A DNA stretch of 64,000 nt from Bacteroidota bacterium (GCA_027491355.1 JAIXWI010000005.1:1-64000); one strand, 5' to 3'. Shown: positions 36,027-45,904, counted from the first letter of the stretch. Translations and numbers: made by a program. The notes: generated by a model from the letters alone, not told the origin.

Positions 36027-39000
36027 ATGAAAATAATTTTTGGTAAATTGGCAGTCTTGAAACAGCTCAAATTTGGAATCTTTTTACTTGTATTTATAGT
36101 CCAAATGCAAACAATTTGGGGACAGGGAATTCTCACGCCTTTCGGTCAAAACAGAGTTCAACATACCCGATTTGAATGGTCATTTTTAAGGTCTGAAAAT
36201 TTTGATGCGTTTTTTTATTCAGGTGGCAAAGAACTGGCCAACTACAGCATTCGAACAGCCGAAGAAAACCTTAAAAATATTGAAAAAACCATTGACCATC
36301 GCTTAACTGCTCGGGTAGAAATTATTTGTTACAATAATTTATCTGACTTCAAGCAAAGTAACTTCGGCCTTGAAGAAATGGCTCAAAATACTGGTGGCTT
36401 TACTAACGTAGTTAGCAATAAAATACATTTATACTTTGATGGAGACCACGCACACTTACAATCACAAATAAAAGAAGGATTGGCGTTGGTCATTATAAAC
36501 GAAGTATTGTATGGTGGTTCAATTGCTGAACGTGTTCAAAACGCAACCTTAATGAATTTACCAGAATGGTATGTTCGCGGATTAACAGCCTATTTGTCCA
36601 AACCATGGAATTCAGAAATGGACAATCAATTAAAAGATTGGATTCTTACTAAAAAGAAAGCCCGTTTTAACAGGCTATGTCAAAAAGACCAAGTATTTGC
36701 AGGTCATAGTATGTGGAAATTCTTGATTGAAAACAATGATGCAGATTTTGTTGCCAATACAATTTATTTGACACGCTTGTCTAGGAATTATGAATCAGCT
36801 CTTGGTTATGTGCTCAATAAGCCATTCAAAGAAGTTCAAAAAAATTGGATAGATTTTTATCGAGATGCCTACAAAAAAGAAGAACTCCTCAGAGACTTCC
36901 CACCAAACGGATTTCAAATAAAAAGAAGAATTGCACAATACATAGAACCTAATTTAAGCACAAGTCCAAAAGGCAATTATACTGCTTTCACAACCAATAA
37001 AAATGGCAAGTATAAGGTATGGTTACTCGACCACAAAAATGGCAAAACCAAGAAAATTTTTAAGGGTGGACTTAAATACAATCAATTAACCATTGACCAT
37101 TCATTTCCGGTTTTATCATGGCAAGCTGGAGGCGATAAAATAGCTTATGTTTTTGAAAAAAAAGGAAACGTATGGATGCATCAAATAGATTTGATAAACC
37201 GTAAAAAAGAAACTACCCGTTTCTTAAAATTCGATAAAATTACAGGAATGGATTTCAGTGAAAATGGCCGTTCTATTGTTTTTTCAGCAGTAAGAAAAGG
37301 GCAATCTGATTTATACTTATACGACATTCCAACCCGAAAAGAAAGACAATTGACTTTTGATTTTTGGGATGACAAAGACCCAAAATTTGTTTCAAACTCA
37401 GAGGCCATCGCGTTTAGTTCAAATAGAATTTCCGATTCATTAGGAGTAAAGAATCAAAACAGATTGAACGTTGAAAACAACTTTGATATTTTTGTTTATG
37501 ATGTTAGTACATTTAGTCCTAAACTTAAACGTTATACAAACACACCCTTTATCAATGAAACCCATCCAATAGGCTACAACCAACAATACATTGCTTATTT
37601 GAGTGATTACAATGGAATTGTAAATCGTTATGTCAGTAGAATGGAAGAAGTATACGACTTCACGCAGTTACTGCTTTACAAAAAAGATTCACTCATTCCA
37701 GATACATTTAATTATAAAAACATTCAAGAACGCCCTCAATTCATCAACAATCAAACAGCCAAAATTGACTCTATTGTTGTCTTAAAAGAAGAGGTATATA
37801 CCTATCCCATGAGCAATTACCACCGGAATATTTTAGATTTTGATATCGCTAAACAAACCGGACAACAAACCGAAATCATTCAATACAAACAAAAGTTTGC
37901 TATTAAATACAGCCAAATTGAAAAAGATGTGGAGCAATTTTCTTCCAGCATCGAATCTTATCCGAATTTGTTTAGATTAAAATCTGGAATTGCAGATAGG
38001 CCCTTCTCTGCAGGAAAAATAAACAATAACAAGGCTTCAACTGAGTTTGATACCATGGAAGAAAATGTGATGGCACAAAGTCCTCAAGATACCAATGCCT
38101 ACTTTTTTGTAAATGAATTTACACCAAGTAATTACAAAAGGGCTGCTTATCCCAATCAACTTAAGTTAAAAGCTAATCTACTACAAACTTCAAGTTTAAA
38201 AATCAATGCACCAAGGTTCTATGACATCACATTTTTTGCAGACAATATTGTAACTCAAATAGACAACAGTATCATCAATACTTATTACCAACCAATCGGA
38301 AATGCCTCAGCTCAACTATTCAACCAAGGACTCAATGGTATGTTTAAATTTGGCATGATTGATTTGTTCGAAGATTATCGGATTACAGGCGGTATTCGTG
38401 TAGCATTTGATTTACAAGGATTCGATTATTTTGCCAGCTTTGAAAACTTGAAACATAAAATTGATCAAAAATGGTTGTTTTATAGGCAAACAAGGTCTGC
38501 TGGCAGTGCAGAAAATTTGAGCTTCAAAAACTTCACACATGAATTCAGGTACATTTTGAGTGTTCCATTCAATCCTACACAATGTTTAAAACTCAATGTC
38601 TTTTACAGACAAGATAGAGAAATTACCAAATCAAGTAATTTGAACACCTTGCTCATTCCAGACCAAGTAAACAACTGGTTGGGAGCAAAACTTGAGTTTG
38701 TGTTTGACAATACCCTTCCCAGGGGTTTAAATTTATTCAATGGTACTCGTTTTAAATTATTTGCGGAGCATTACCAAAACCTGGATCAACAGAATTTACA
38801 ACTCAATACATTGGGATTAGATGTCAGACATTATGAAAAAGTACACAGACAAATTATCTGGGCATCACGTATATCTGCCAATACTTCTTATGGGCCAGGA
38901 AAAGTGGTTTATTACTTGGGCGGTGTGGAGAATGGCATTGGATCTAGATTCAATAATGACATTGCTACAGCACAAGACCAAAATTATATTTTCCAAGCGT

Positions 39001-39407
39001 TGGCTTGTAACCTAAGAGGATTTGACCAAAATATTCGCAATGGTAATACCTATGCCTTGCTGAATACTGAATTAAGAATTCCAATATTTCAATATGCGTT
39101 TAACCAAGTACTACGTTCAGAGTTTTTAAACCATTTTCAATTGGTACCATTTTTTGATATAGGAACAGCCTGGATTGGAGCCAATCCTTTTAGTGAAGAC
39201 AATACTTTCAATCAAAAAATAAAGGAAAATCCACCATTAAAAATTAAAGTAATCAATGTCAGAGATCCGCTTGTTGCAGGTTTTGGTGGTGGATTGAGAA
39301 CTAAACTTTTCGGTTACTTTATGCGCTTTGACACTGCTTGGGGAATACAAGATGCTGAGGTAAATACTAAACCAGTTTACCATTTTGCTTTAGGCTTAGA
39401 TTTCTAA
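36027..39407 (+). CDS. Outer-membrane protein: peptidase-MA-like domain, TolB-like propeller, C-terminal beta-barrel
   Basis: The 1126-residue protein has a signal peptide (hydrophobic F-L-L-V-F-I-V-Q, cleaved near T-I-W-G-Q). Residues about 60-280 resemble a peptidase-MA-like (gluzincin) fold, including the helix before L-P-E-W-Y-V-R-G. The place where HExxH is expected reads I-K-E-G-L-A-L-V-I-I-N-E, so the zinc motif is missing. WD40-like/PD40 TolB-type repeats follow at about 320-500 (D-F-S-E-N-G-R-S-I-V-F-S, then A-F-S-S-N-R). The last ~350 residues look like a surface-antigen-type outer-membrane barrel ending in Phe. The function is unknown; a role in surface assembly or transport is inference. 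Confidence 0.75.
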   Translation: MKIIFGKLAVLKQLKFGIFLLVFIVQMQTIWGQGILTPFGQNRVQHTRFEWSFLRSENFDAFFYSGGKELANYSIRTAEENLKNIEKTIDHRLTARVEIICYNNLSDFKQSNFGLEEMAQNTGGFTNVVSNKIHLYFDGDHAHLQSQIKEGLALVIINEVLYGGSIAERVQNATLMNLPEWYVRGLTAYLSKPWNSEMDNQLKDWILTKKKARFNRLCQKDQVFAGHSMWKFLIENNDADFVANTIYLTRLSRNYESALGYVLNKPFKEVQKNWIDFYRDAYKKEELLRDFPPNGFQIKRRIAQYIEPNLSTSPKGNYTAFTTNKNGKYKVWLLDHKNGKTKKIFKGGLKYNQLTIDHSFPVLSWQAGGDKIAYVFEKKGNVWMHQIDLINRKKETTRFLKFDKITGMDFSENGRSIVFSAVRKGQSDLYLYDIPTRKERQLTFDFWDDKDPKFVSNSEAIAFSSNRISDSLGVKNQNRLNVENNFDIFVYDVSTFSPKLKRYTNTPFINETHPIGYNQQYIAYLSDYNGIVNRYVSRMEEVYDFTQLLLYKKDSLIPDTFNYKNIQERPQFINNQTAKIDSIVVLKEEVYTYPMSNYHRNILDFDIAKQTGQQTEIIQYKQKFAIKYSQIEKDVEQFSSSIESYPNLFRLKSGIADRPFSAGKINNNKASTEFDTMEENVMAQSPQDTNAYFFVNEFTPSNYKRAAYPNQLKLKANLLQTSSLKINAPRFYDITFFADNIVTQIDNSIINTYYQPIGNASAQLFNQGLNGMFKFGMIDLFEDYRITGGIRVAFDLQGFDYFASFENLKHKIDQKWLFYRQTRSAGSAENLSFKNFTHEFRYILSVPFNPTQCLKLNVFYRQDREITKSSNLNTLLIPDQVNNWLGAKLEFVFDNTLPRGLNLFNGTRFKLFAEHYQNLDQQNLQLNTLGLDVRHYEKVHRQIIWASRISANTSYGPGKVVYYLGGVENGIGSRFNNDIATAQDQNYIFQALACNLRGFDQNIRNGNTYALLNTELRIPIFQYAFNQVLRSEFLNHFQLVPFFDIGTAWIGANPFSEDNTFNQKIKENPPLKIKVINVRDPLVAGFGGGLRTKLFGYFMRFDTAWGIQDAEVNTKPVYHFALGLDF

Positions 39408-40636
39408 ACTTTTTCTCCTGCAACAAAATCAGCTATAATTGATTCTAATTTTTGGATACGTGTTCTCCACGAATTGTTTTTTGCATGTGCCATTCTTACC
39501 GCCAATTTTTCAGACGTATTTTCTTGCATGGCTTTTTGAATATTTTCTAAAAAATCTGTATGGTTTTCTGATATGTAAATCAGGCCCTCAAAACTCCTGA
39601 TATCATTTGAAAAACTTGAAGAAACACATGGAGTTCCCGAGGCTAGGTATTCATTTATTTTAAGCGGATAAATACCCTTGGTTAACTCATTTGTAGCGTA
39701 GGGTATAATTGCTACTTTGGCATATTTTAAGTAGGCTGGTAGGCTTTCAATTGGTTTAGATCCTATGAAATGCAAGTTTGGTATGGCCGTTAATCCATGA
39801 TTGAGTAAATCTTTTTTATCATAGGTACCCACAAAAAATACCTCTGCATCTGAAAACTGATGTGTAATTTTTTTAACCAACTCATGATCCATTCTTAAAT
39901 CACTGTAATGTCCAGTGTACAAAATAATAGGTTTGGTTACAGACTCAAACTCTATTGGTTTAGGTAAATCTTTATTGATTGCATTTTCAAACACATCAAA
40001 ATCTGCTGCATTGGCTAGCAAATGAACCGGCCTGTTATTTTCGAGTGCATGCCTATCACACAAACCCGTTGAAGTTCCTATTGCTATGTCACACTGTCGC
40101 ATGGCTTTGAATTCAGCGTTGATACCATGTCGGGCAATATACCTCTCTTGGCTTATCTCATCTAAAGATTGATAAATATTAGCGAGGGGTTGTGGTTGAA
40201 TTTTTTTAGCGATAATTGGGCTAGTTACAGGGCAAAATGAATTGAAGAAAATATAATCCTTCACCCCATAATCTTTGATAATTTTTTGAACCACATCATC
40301 AATGACTTTATTATTTAACTGGTTCAAATAATTGTACAAATTACCTTCTGGTAAAAAATTTATTGGAAGCGTAATTCTAGGAGTTACCTGTGTAAATGAA
40401 ACTGTAGGGAATTTTATTTCTCTATAAATGTTTTCACCCAAAAACAAAGCTGGGAATTTATCCCTAAAGTTTGGATCATCTATTTTTGTAACCAAATCTC
40501 TTAAAGAATAGGGCCTATCTATGTAAAAAACCCTATTTGTTTTTGCCCATTCTTTAGCCCAAGCAACAGAAACTGAAGAGAGTGAGAACTCACTTCTGGT
40601 TAATCCAAACATAAAAACATCGTACTTTGGTAACAT
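39404..40636 (-). CDS. Glycosyltransferase family 1-type (GT-B) protein
   Basis: This 410-residue protein has a GT-B layout. Its C-terminal half has I-I-L-Y-T-G-H-Y-S-D, then F-I-G-S-K-P-I-E-S-L-P-A-Y-L, and the nucleotide-sugar motif K-I-N-E-Y-L-A-S-G-T-P-C-V-S with the key Glu. The N-terminus begins with D-V-F-M-F-G-L, with no signal peptide. It probably transfers a sugar onto surface polysaccharide or another acceptor in the cytoplasm. The substrate cannot be read from the sequence. Its stop overlaps the preceding convergent gene by four bases. Confidence 0.82.
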   Translation of the reverse strand: MLPKYDVFMFGLTRSEFSLSSVSVAWAKEWAKTNRVFYIDRPYSLRDLVTKIDDPNFRDKFPALFLGENIYREIKFPTVSFTQVTPRITLPINFLPEGNLYNYLNQLNNKVIDDVVQKIIKDYGVKDYIFFNSFCPVTSPIIAKKIQPQPLANIYQSLDEISQERYIARHGINAEFKAMRQCDIAIGTSTGLCDRHALENNRPVHLLANAADFDVFENAINKDLPKPIEFESVTKPIILYTGHYSDLRMDHELVKKITHQFSDAEVFFVGTYDKKDLLNHGLTAIPNLHFIGSKPIESLPAYLKYAKVAIIPYATNELTKGIYPLKINEYLASGTPCVSSSFSNDIRSFEGLIYISENHTDFLENIQKAMQENTSEKLAVRMAHAKNNSWRTRIQKLESIIADFVAGEKV

Positions 40637-40747
40637 TTAAAGTTGGTTATTGCTGCTTATTTAATTGAATTAGAATATTGTTTTACAAATTAACTATAAT
40701 TTGACTATTTGCAAGGTATTTTGATTGGTTTCTTCTGATGATTTTTT

Positions 40748-41344
40748 TCAAACATTTTCTTTCATCCCAATGTTAAAACAGTGTCTACACCTTGCCTCGT
40801 AAGTATCTTTTTCCCCTAACATGATTAAATTTTGGTCAGCATGTTTTCTAAATGAATGCGTTGCTAAATCACCACAAACCATACAAATTGCATGTACTTT
40901 GGTAACATACTCTGCTACAGCCATTAAGTGGGGCATAGGACCAAATGGTTTTCCTAAATAATCCATATCTAAACCAGCCACAATTACACGAACCCCTTGC
41001 TCAGCAAGAGTTTCGCACACATATACCAGTTCATTGTCAAAAAACTGAGCCTCATCTATACCAACCACTGTTGCTTGATTTCTCATCAGTAAGATATTCA
41101 ATGAACTTGTTATTGGAGAAGATGGAATGGCATTGTCATTGTGAGATACAACTGCAGATTCATCGTATCTTGTATCTAATGATGGTTTAAAAATTTCAAC
41201 CGATTGACCTGCAATTTTTGCTCTATTGAGTCGTCGAATCAATTCTTCTGTTTTTCCTGAAAACATAGACCCACAAATGACCTCAATCCACCCTTTTCGG
41301 TGTTGCACAGCATACCTTGGCTCTATGAATATATCTTCAGACAT
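40748..41344 (-). CDS. tdk: Thymidine kinase
   Basis: This type II (TK1-like) enzyme phosphorylates thymidine to dTMP. It has the P-loop G-S-M-F-S-G-K-T near residue 27, the catalytic region G-I-D-E-A-Q-F-F, and a structural zinc site formed by two C-x2-C pairs (C-M-V-C and C-R-H-C). ATG 41344 gives 198 residues and the typical short N-terminus; a GTG at 41383 would add 13 residues that do not fit the family. It completes a nucleoside salvage theme with cdd and ade elsewhere in the window. Confidence 0.92.
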   Translation of the reverse strand: MSEDIFIEPRYAVQHRKGWIEVICGSMFSGKTEELIRRLNRAKIAGQSVEIFKPSLDTRYDESAVVSHNDNAIPSSPITSSLNILLMRNQATVVGIDEAQFFDNELVYVCETLAEQGVRVIVAGLDMDYLGKPFGPMPHLMAVAEYVTKVHAICMVCGDLATHSFRKHADQNLIMLGEKDTYEARCRHCFNIGMKENV

Positions 41345-41449
41345 TGATTCGATAAAGGTAAGAGTTTTTACTAAATTGGCCACTGCTCAAGTAAAAATGT
41401 TAATTAATACTAAATAAGTTTTTTAAAATTTGTGTAGATCAATTTTTCT

Positions 41450-42463
41450 ATGAACTCAATACAATTAATCAGTAAATTAAAAAGCAAATCTGAGGATTTG
41501 CAAACAGCCGTTCAACAATTAAACGGAGCAATCAATGCACTTCAAAAAGAGTTGATTAAGAAAAATTGTGTAGAGCTATACGAATTGGTATTGAAGCTTC
41601 AAACCAATGAAGATGGGTCAGAGCAAAAGACAATGACAAGCGCAATAGAAGTTCCTGTTAGTGTAGCTCCAATTCAATCAATACAAGAAGAAACCCCATC
41701 TCAAACCTTTAAAACACCCGAACCAGTTTTACCAAAAGCAGATAACGAACCTGTCATTGCTATTCAAACTAGTATTGTACTTCCTGAAACAACAGCACCG
41801 GTAACCACCATTGATATTGAAGAATCCAGTCCTATTCAACATTCATTCAATGAATTCATCAAACAAATTAACATTGAAAAAGCCACATTGAATGACTTAG
41901 AAAAAACTGCTGAAACTGCAATTGAAGTGGCTGTTGAACAAAATTCTATTCCAACAGACACAACAACTGTTGAAACTCCCATCAATCAAGTGGCAACAAC
42001 ACCTTTTCAGATGAGTAATACAGTCATTACGCCACCTGAGTTTAACATTGACAAAGCTGTTGAAAACAAACGCATTCAAAAAACTGTAATGCCAGATCCT
42101 GAGCCGACAAAGAAAATTACTTTTAATGAAAGCATTGCTCCTGCTGATCCTAATTTTAATGATAGACTTGCTGAAAAAGTGAGCAACCAAGTGAGCCCAA
42201 TCATTGAAAAAAGTATTGATGCTCCTATAGAAAACATGAAAACAGAAATTGGATTGAACAAAAAAATTGCTTTTGTAAACCAACTATTTGGAGAAAATGT
42301 AGTTGAATATGCCAAAGCAATTGACAGGTTGAACCAAGCATTGAATATTGAAGAAGGCATGAAGCTGTTTCATGAATTAGCTACTCAATTTAACTGGGAT
42401 ACAGAAACAAACGCTTTAGTCATTGAGCTCAAGCAATTGCTTCATAGAAGACACCAAGCTTAA
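41450..42463 (+). CDS. Uncharacterised protein with N-terminal coiled coil, disordered linker and conserved C-terminal helix domain
   Basis: The 337-residue protein starts with a predicted coiled coil (residues 1 to about 45). A long low-complexity segment rich in Pro, Thr, Glu and Val follows to about residue 255. The last 75 residues look like a compact helical domain: I-A-F-V-N-Q-L-F-G-E-N-V-V-E-Y, then L-N-Q-A-L, then Q-F-N-W. Similar C-termini occur in uncharacterised Bacteroidota proteins. There is no signal peptide or membrane span. It is divergent from tdk, with about 105 bases between them, and its stop lies three bases from the convergent NHL lipoprotein stop. The function is unknown. 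Confidence 0.6.
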   Translation: MNSIQLISKLKSKSEDLQTAVQQLNGAINALQKELIKKNCVELYELVLKLQTNEDGSEQKTMTSAIEVPVSVAPIQSIQEETPSQTFKTPEPVLPKADNEPVIAIQTSIVLPETTAPVTTIDIEESSPIQHSFNEFIKQINIEKATLNDLEKTAETAIEVAVEQNSIPTDTTTVETPINQVATTPFQMSNTVITPPEFNIDKAVENKRIQKTVMPDPEPTKKITFNESIAPADPNFNDRLAEKVSNQVSPIIEKSIDAPIENMKTEIGLNKKIAFVNQLFGENVVEYAKAIDRLNQALNIEEGMKLFHELATQFNWDTETNALVIELKQLLHRRHQA

Positions 42464-42466
42464 TAC

Positions 42467-43729
42467 TTATTGTAAATCTGAGTTCAATCGGTACCGACAA
42501 ACCCTGTTGTTGTCTTTGTCACAGACAAATATGGTTCTATTAAAATAACAAACGCCTGTTGGATTTTTGAAATTATATGGACCACTGGCAGTACCATCTT
42601 TGCCACTACCACCAAATGACACGATAACTTGCTTTTTAAAATTTGAATTGGCAGGTGGATTGATGCCTTCAAAACCAAGATTAGTGAATACATACAAAGA
42701 GTCTGTTTCACTATCTGTTATAAAAATATAGCCATTTTCAGCGGGTGAAGCATAAATATCTTCAGGCTTTTTGAAGCGATTGCTTTCATACATGAAGCGG
42801 TCTGCTTTTGAATAATCAAAATTTAAGAAATTGGGATTCTCCTGGTAAATCAAACCCATATCTGGGTCTTGTACCACTTGAATACTCAATGCCCGGAATT
42901 CTAAATTTGCTTGTTGGTTCTCACCCAATGCTACAAAAAAATTCTTTGAAGTACTGATTCCTGAAATTCTTTGAGGTGGAGCAGCAAGCGTTGCAATGGC
43001 GCTCACGCCAACTACTGATTTAATACTGGATTCATTGGTGTTTAATCCATTTGTAAAACCTATGTTTTCACCCTCGGGCGAAAAAATTAGGATACCATTG
43101 TCAGGTCTGTTGGTGCTGTTGACGTCATTTCTTGGACCTGTTCTTGAAACATACAACGTGTTGTCAAACAAAGTAGCCAAACCAGTAAATTTTACTGCCT
43201 CATCATCAACTCCTCTGTAAGAGGTATTTCTTCTACTTTCATCACACTGAAAATGTTTCAAAGTATCTAAAAATTCCAACTGCCCAGATCCTAAACCTGA
43301 TAGGTGGTAGATTGCAGCTAAATTTAATTTTGGAGCATTCTGTTTATCCGGATAGAATCTGCCTGCAACATAACAGTGTAAACGCCTATCTTGAGTAATA
43401 TCAGTAGCTCCCGGAATAACCATCCTAAAACTCAAAGTTGTTTTCTGATCAAATACCAGTACTTCATTGTCGTCTATTGTTGTCTCGTCATTGTCAACAA
43501 CAACATAAATTAACTCATCGTATCCGTAAAATATATCTAAAGGCTTGTTTACATTGTTTATAAAAGGGTAAACAGGAACATATCCCACGTTGTTCAAGCC
43601 ATAATTAGGATCTATGCTACCTTTAGCCAGAACATCCTTTGCTGTATTGTTGTTTTTGTCCCCAAGGAAACTACAAGAAGTCATCAATAAGACCAAGCCA
43701 AATAAATAAAACTGTAAGGTACTTCTCAT
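42467..43729 (-). CDS. Lipoprotein with NHL/beta-propeller-like repeats
   Basis: The 420-residue protein has a lipoprotein signal peptide with lipobox L-M-T-S-C19. The C-terminal region contains NHL-type motifs: F-K-N-P-T-G-V-C-Y-F followed by V-C-D-K-D-N-N-R-V-C-R-Y, and earlier D-I-Y-A-S-P-A-E-N-G-Y-I-F-I-T-D. A six-bladed propeller is likely for most of the chain. It follows the PorV/PorQ-like gene by three bases and may be an envelope partner of it. The specific function is unknown. Confidence 0.75.
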   Translation of the reverse strand: MRSTLQFYLFGLVLLMTSCSFLGDKNNNTAKDVLAKGSIDPNYGLNNVGYVPVYPFINNVNKPLDIFYGYDELIYVVVDNDETTIDDNEVLVFDQKTTLSFRMVIPGATDITQDRRLHCYVAGRFYPDKQNAPKLNLAAIYHLSGLGSGQLEFLDTLKHFQCDESRRNTSYRGVDDEAVKFTGLATLFDNTLYVSRTGPRNDVNSTNRPDNGILIFSPEGENIGFTNGLNTNESSIKSVVGVSAIATLAAPPQRISGISTSKNFFVALGENQQANLEFRALSIQVVQDPDMGLIYQENPNFLNFDYSKADRFMYESNRFKKPEDIYASPAENGYIFITDSETDSLYVFTNLGFEGINPPANSNFKKQVIVSFGGSGKDGTASGPYNFKNPTGVCYFNRTIFVCDKDNNRVCRYRLNSDLQ

Positions 43730-43732
43730 TTG

Positions 43733-44734
43733 TTAAAACAATTTTACAATTAAAGTAATTCTGTGCATATTACCCATCCTTGATTTGTTTACCATACTGT
43801 AGTCTATTCTAAATGCACCAAATTTCCTGGGAATATGGACGCCGATACCAGTTGATGGAATTGAACTGTTTTCATCCGTTGCAAATTCCCAACCTGCTCT
43901 GGCAAAAAGCAATGACCTGTATGTGTATTCAGTGCCTATAGCCAAACTTTCGTTGTTATCTGTAGGATGGTTGAGTTGCATGGCTAAAGTCAATCGGTTA
44001 TGTGTAGCATGTATCGGATCAAATGCACCACCTATTCTAAACATTCCAGGTGCAGAAATTTCACCAAAACTTGTTTTGATTTGGTTACCTGATAAATTTA
44101 CCATTTGAACTTGACCCTCTGGATTGACATTCATTCCAAAATTTGAAAATGCAACTCCGAATCGGGCATTTTTAATTCCTATGTCATATGTTAATCCTAA
44201 ATCAAACAATACCATATTGGTTTGAACATCTCCAATTGTTTCATGGGCCCATTTGCTGCTCAATCCAAAGCTGAAATGATCAGTTAAAATTTTGGCGTAA
44301 GTAATACCAATTAATGTATTACTCAAATTGATAATCCTGCCTGTTCCATAAGGTTGGAGTTCTGTTGTTTCCTCCATTTTTGGATAATTCATTGAAAGCG
44401 CCTGAATACCAAACCTACTCAATGTGCCTGTTTTAAATGTAACTGCTGCTAAACTTAATGTGCTTGCTGCAGTATAAAATGTGTGCGACAACAGATAACT
44501 TGACTTGGCAGAATCTGTCTGTGTAATTGCAGAAGGATTCCAAAACATTGCTGATGCATCGTTACAAATACCAACTACAGCGCCACCCATAGCTGAAGAT
44601 CTTGCGTCAGGTACTACTTTTAAAAACTGCATACCTGTAGCACCTGTTCTTGAGTTACCAAAAGAAGGGAGCAATTGTGCATGTGCGTATGAAACACCTA
44701 TGAATAAATATAAAACAATAAAAAATATGCGCAT
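43733..44734 (-). CDS. PorV/PorQ family outer-membrane protein
   Basis: Starting at ATG 44734 gives 333 residues with a clean signal peptide (F-F-I-V-L-Y-L-F-I-G-V, cleaved after A-H-A). A TTG 14 codons upstream is less likely. The mature N-terminus has the family hallmark F-L-K-V-V-P-D-A-R-S-S-A-M-G-G-A, then A-S-A-M-F-W-N-P-S-A-I. PorV shuttles T9SS cargo from the translocon to the attachment complex, and PorQ is related. The window encodes several T9SS cargo proteins, so the assignment fits. Which paralogue this is cannot be decided here. Confidence 0.85.
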   Translation of the reverse strand: MRIFFIVLYLFIGVSYAHAQLLPSFGNSRTGATGMQFLKVVPDARSSAMGGAVVGICNDASAMFWNPSAITQTDSAKSSYLLSHTFYTAASTLSLAAVTFKTGTLSRFGIQALSMNYPKMEETTELQPYGTGRIINLSNTLIGITYAKILTDHFSFGLSSKWAHETIGDVQTNMVLFDLGLTYDIGIKNARFGVAFSNFGMNVNPEGQVQMVNLSGNQIKTSFGEISAPGMFRIGGAFDPIHATHNRLTLAMQLNHPTDNNESLAIGTEYTYRSLLFARAGWEFATDENSSIPSTGIGVHIPRKFGAFRIDYSMVNKSRMGNMHRITLIVKLF

Positions 44735-44777
44735 TCGTACTTGCAAAATAAACTTTCTTAGTAACAAATACACCAAT

Positions 44778-45812
44778 TTAAAACGCTTTCCAACCTTGAG
44801 CTTTTAATGCATGCTTTTGACCTCCCTTTGAAATTAAATTCATTCCTTCTGCTGCTTCGGTAACAAAACCTATAACTGTGAAATCAGGATGGTTTTCAAT
44901 TTTTGAATAATCCTCTTGAGAGATGGTCATCAGCAATTCGTAATCCTCACCACCACTTAAAGCAGTTACAATAGGATCTAAATCCAACTCTCTTGCAAAA
45001 TTATATGTTGTTGGGTCAATGGGTACTTTTTCTTCATAAAGTGTAATGGCAACACCAGATTGTTTGGCTAAATGAAAACACTCCGAAGCCAAGCCATCAC
45101 TAATATCAATCATTGAGGTTGGCTTAACTCCTATATTCGCCAATATGTCTATGATGTCTTTTCTAGCTTCAGGTTTTAACTGTCTTTCAATGATGTAGTC
45201 GTAACCTGCTAAATCAGGTTGTGCATTTGGGTTGTCCAAGAAAATACGTTTTTCTCTTTCAAGTACTTGATAGCCACAATATGCTGAACCTAAATCACCG
45301 CTTACCACTACTAATTCTAATGGTTTGGCGCCATTTCTAAAGGCTATTTTATCTGCAGAAACCTCACCTATTGCAGTAATACTGATAAAAAGACCTTGTT
45401 TTGCTGTAGCAGTGTCTCCACCAACCAAATCAATTTTATAGTGGTTACATGCTAATCGAATTCCAGCATAAAGTTCTTCAACAGCTTCTAGTGAAAACCT
45501 GTTAGACAATCCAACAGAAACAGTCACTTGCTTTGGAATGCCATTCATTGCATAAATGTCACTCAAATTCGTTGTTATAGCTTTATAACCTAGATGTTTC
45601 AGAGGGAAATAACTCAAATCAAAATGAACACCTTCAATTAACATATCAGTTGATACCAATGTAAATTTACCGTTACCTTGGTCAATTACAGCAGCATCAT
45701 CTCCAACACCTTTTATGGTATTTTGTTGAAGTAAAATGTCTTTTGTAAGGTGGTCTATCAATCCAAATTCTCCAACAGAAGATAATTCAGTTCTTGAGGC
45801 ATTTTCAAACAT
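44778..45812 (-). CDS. thiL: Thiamine-monophosphate kinase
   Basis: This 344-residue ATP-dependent kinase makes thiamine diphosphate from thiamine monophosphate. The family motifs are G-D-D-A-A-V near residue 37, S-T-D-M-L-I-E-G-V-H-F, V-G-G-D-T-A, M-I-D-I-S-D-G-L-A-S-E and S-G-G-E-D-Y-E-L-L. All the metal and ATP motifs I can place are present. No other thi gene or TPP riboswitch is visible. It is the first gene of the thiL - PorV-like - lipoprotein cluster and lies just downstream of a strong terminator. Confidence 0.93.
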   Translation of the reverse strand: MFENASRTELSSVGEFGLIDHLTKDILLQQNTIKGVGDDAAVIDQGNGKFTLVSTDMLIEGVHFDLSYFPLKHLGYKAITTNLSDIYAMNGIPKQVTVSVGLSNRFSLEAVEELYAGIRLACNHYKIDLVGGDTATAKQGLFISITAIGEVSADKIAFRNGAKPLELVVVSGDLGSAYCGYQVLEREKRIFLDNPNAQPDLAGYDYIIERQLKPEARKDIIDILANIGVKPTSMIDISDGLASECFHLAKQSGVAITLYEEKVPIDPTTYNFARELDLDPIVTALSGGEDYELLMTISQEDYSKIENHPDFTVIGFVTEAAEGMNLISKGGQKHALKAQGWKAF

Positions 45813-45856
45813 AATGCGAAGATAAGGATATATTTTAACACCAAACTTGCGTAAAT

Positions 45857-45886
45857 AAAAAAGGGCTGCGGCATGCCGCAGCCCTT
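45857..45886 (-). terminator. Intrinsic terminator of the sigma / anti-sigma / PKD operon
   Basis: A perfect 26-base palindrome (45861-45886, AAGGGCTGCGG and its mirror) is followed on the minus strand by a T-run (plus-strand A-run 45857-45862). It lies 18 bases beyond the stop of the giant PKD protein and before thiL, and it is one of the few GC-rich sites in the window. Confidence 0.88.
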
Positions 45887-45904
45887 ATAAAACATCAGAT
45901 GAAT

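Noticed and set aside
44735-44777. Upstream riboswitch or shared regulatory element at thiL / PorV-like boundary
   Set aside because: The gap between the PorV-like ATG and thiL is only 43 bases, and no TPP riboswitch motif is seen here or upstream of thiL.
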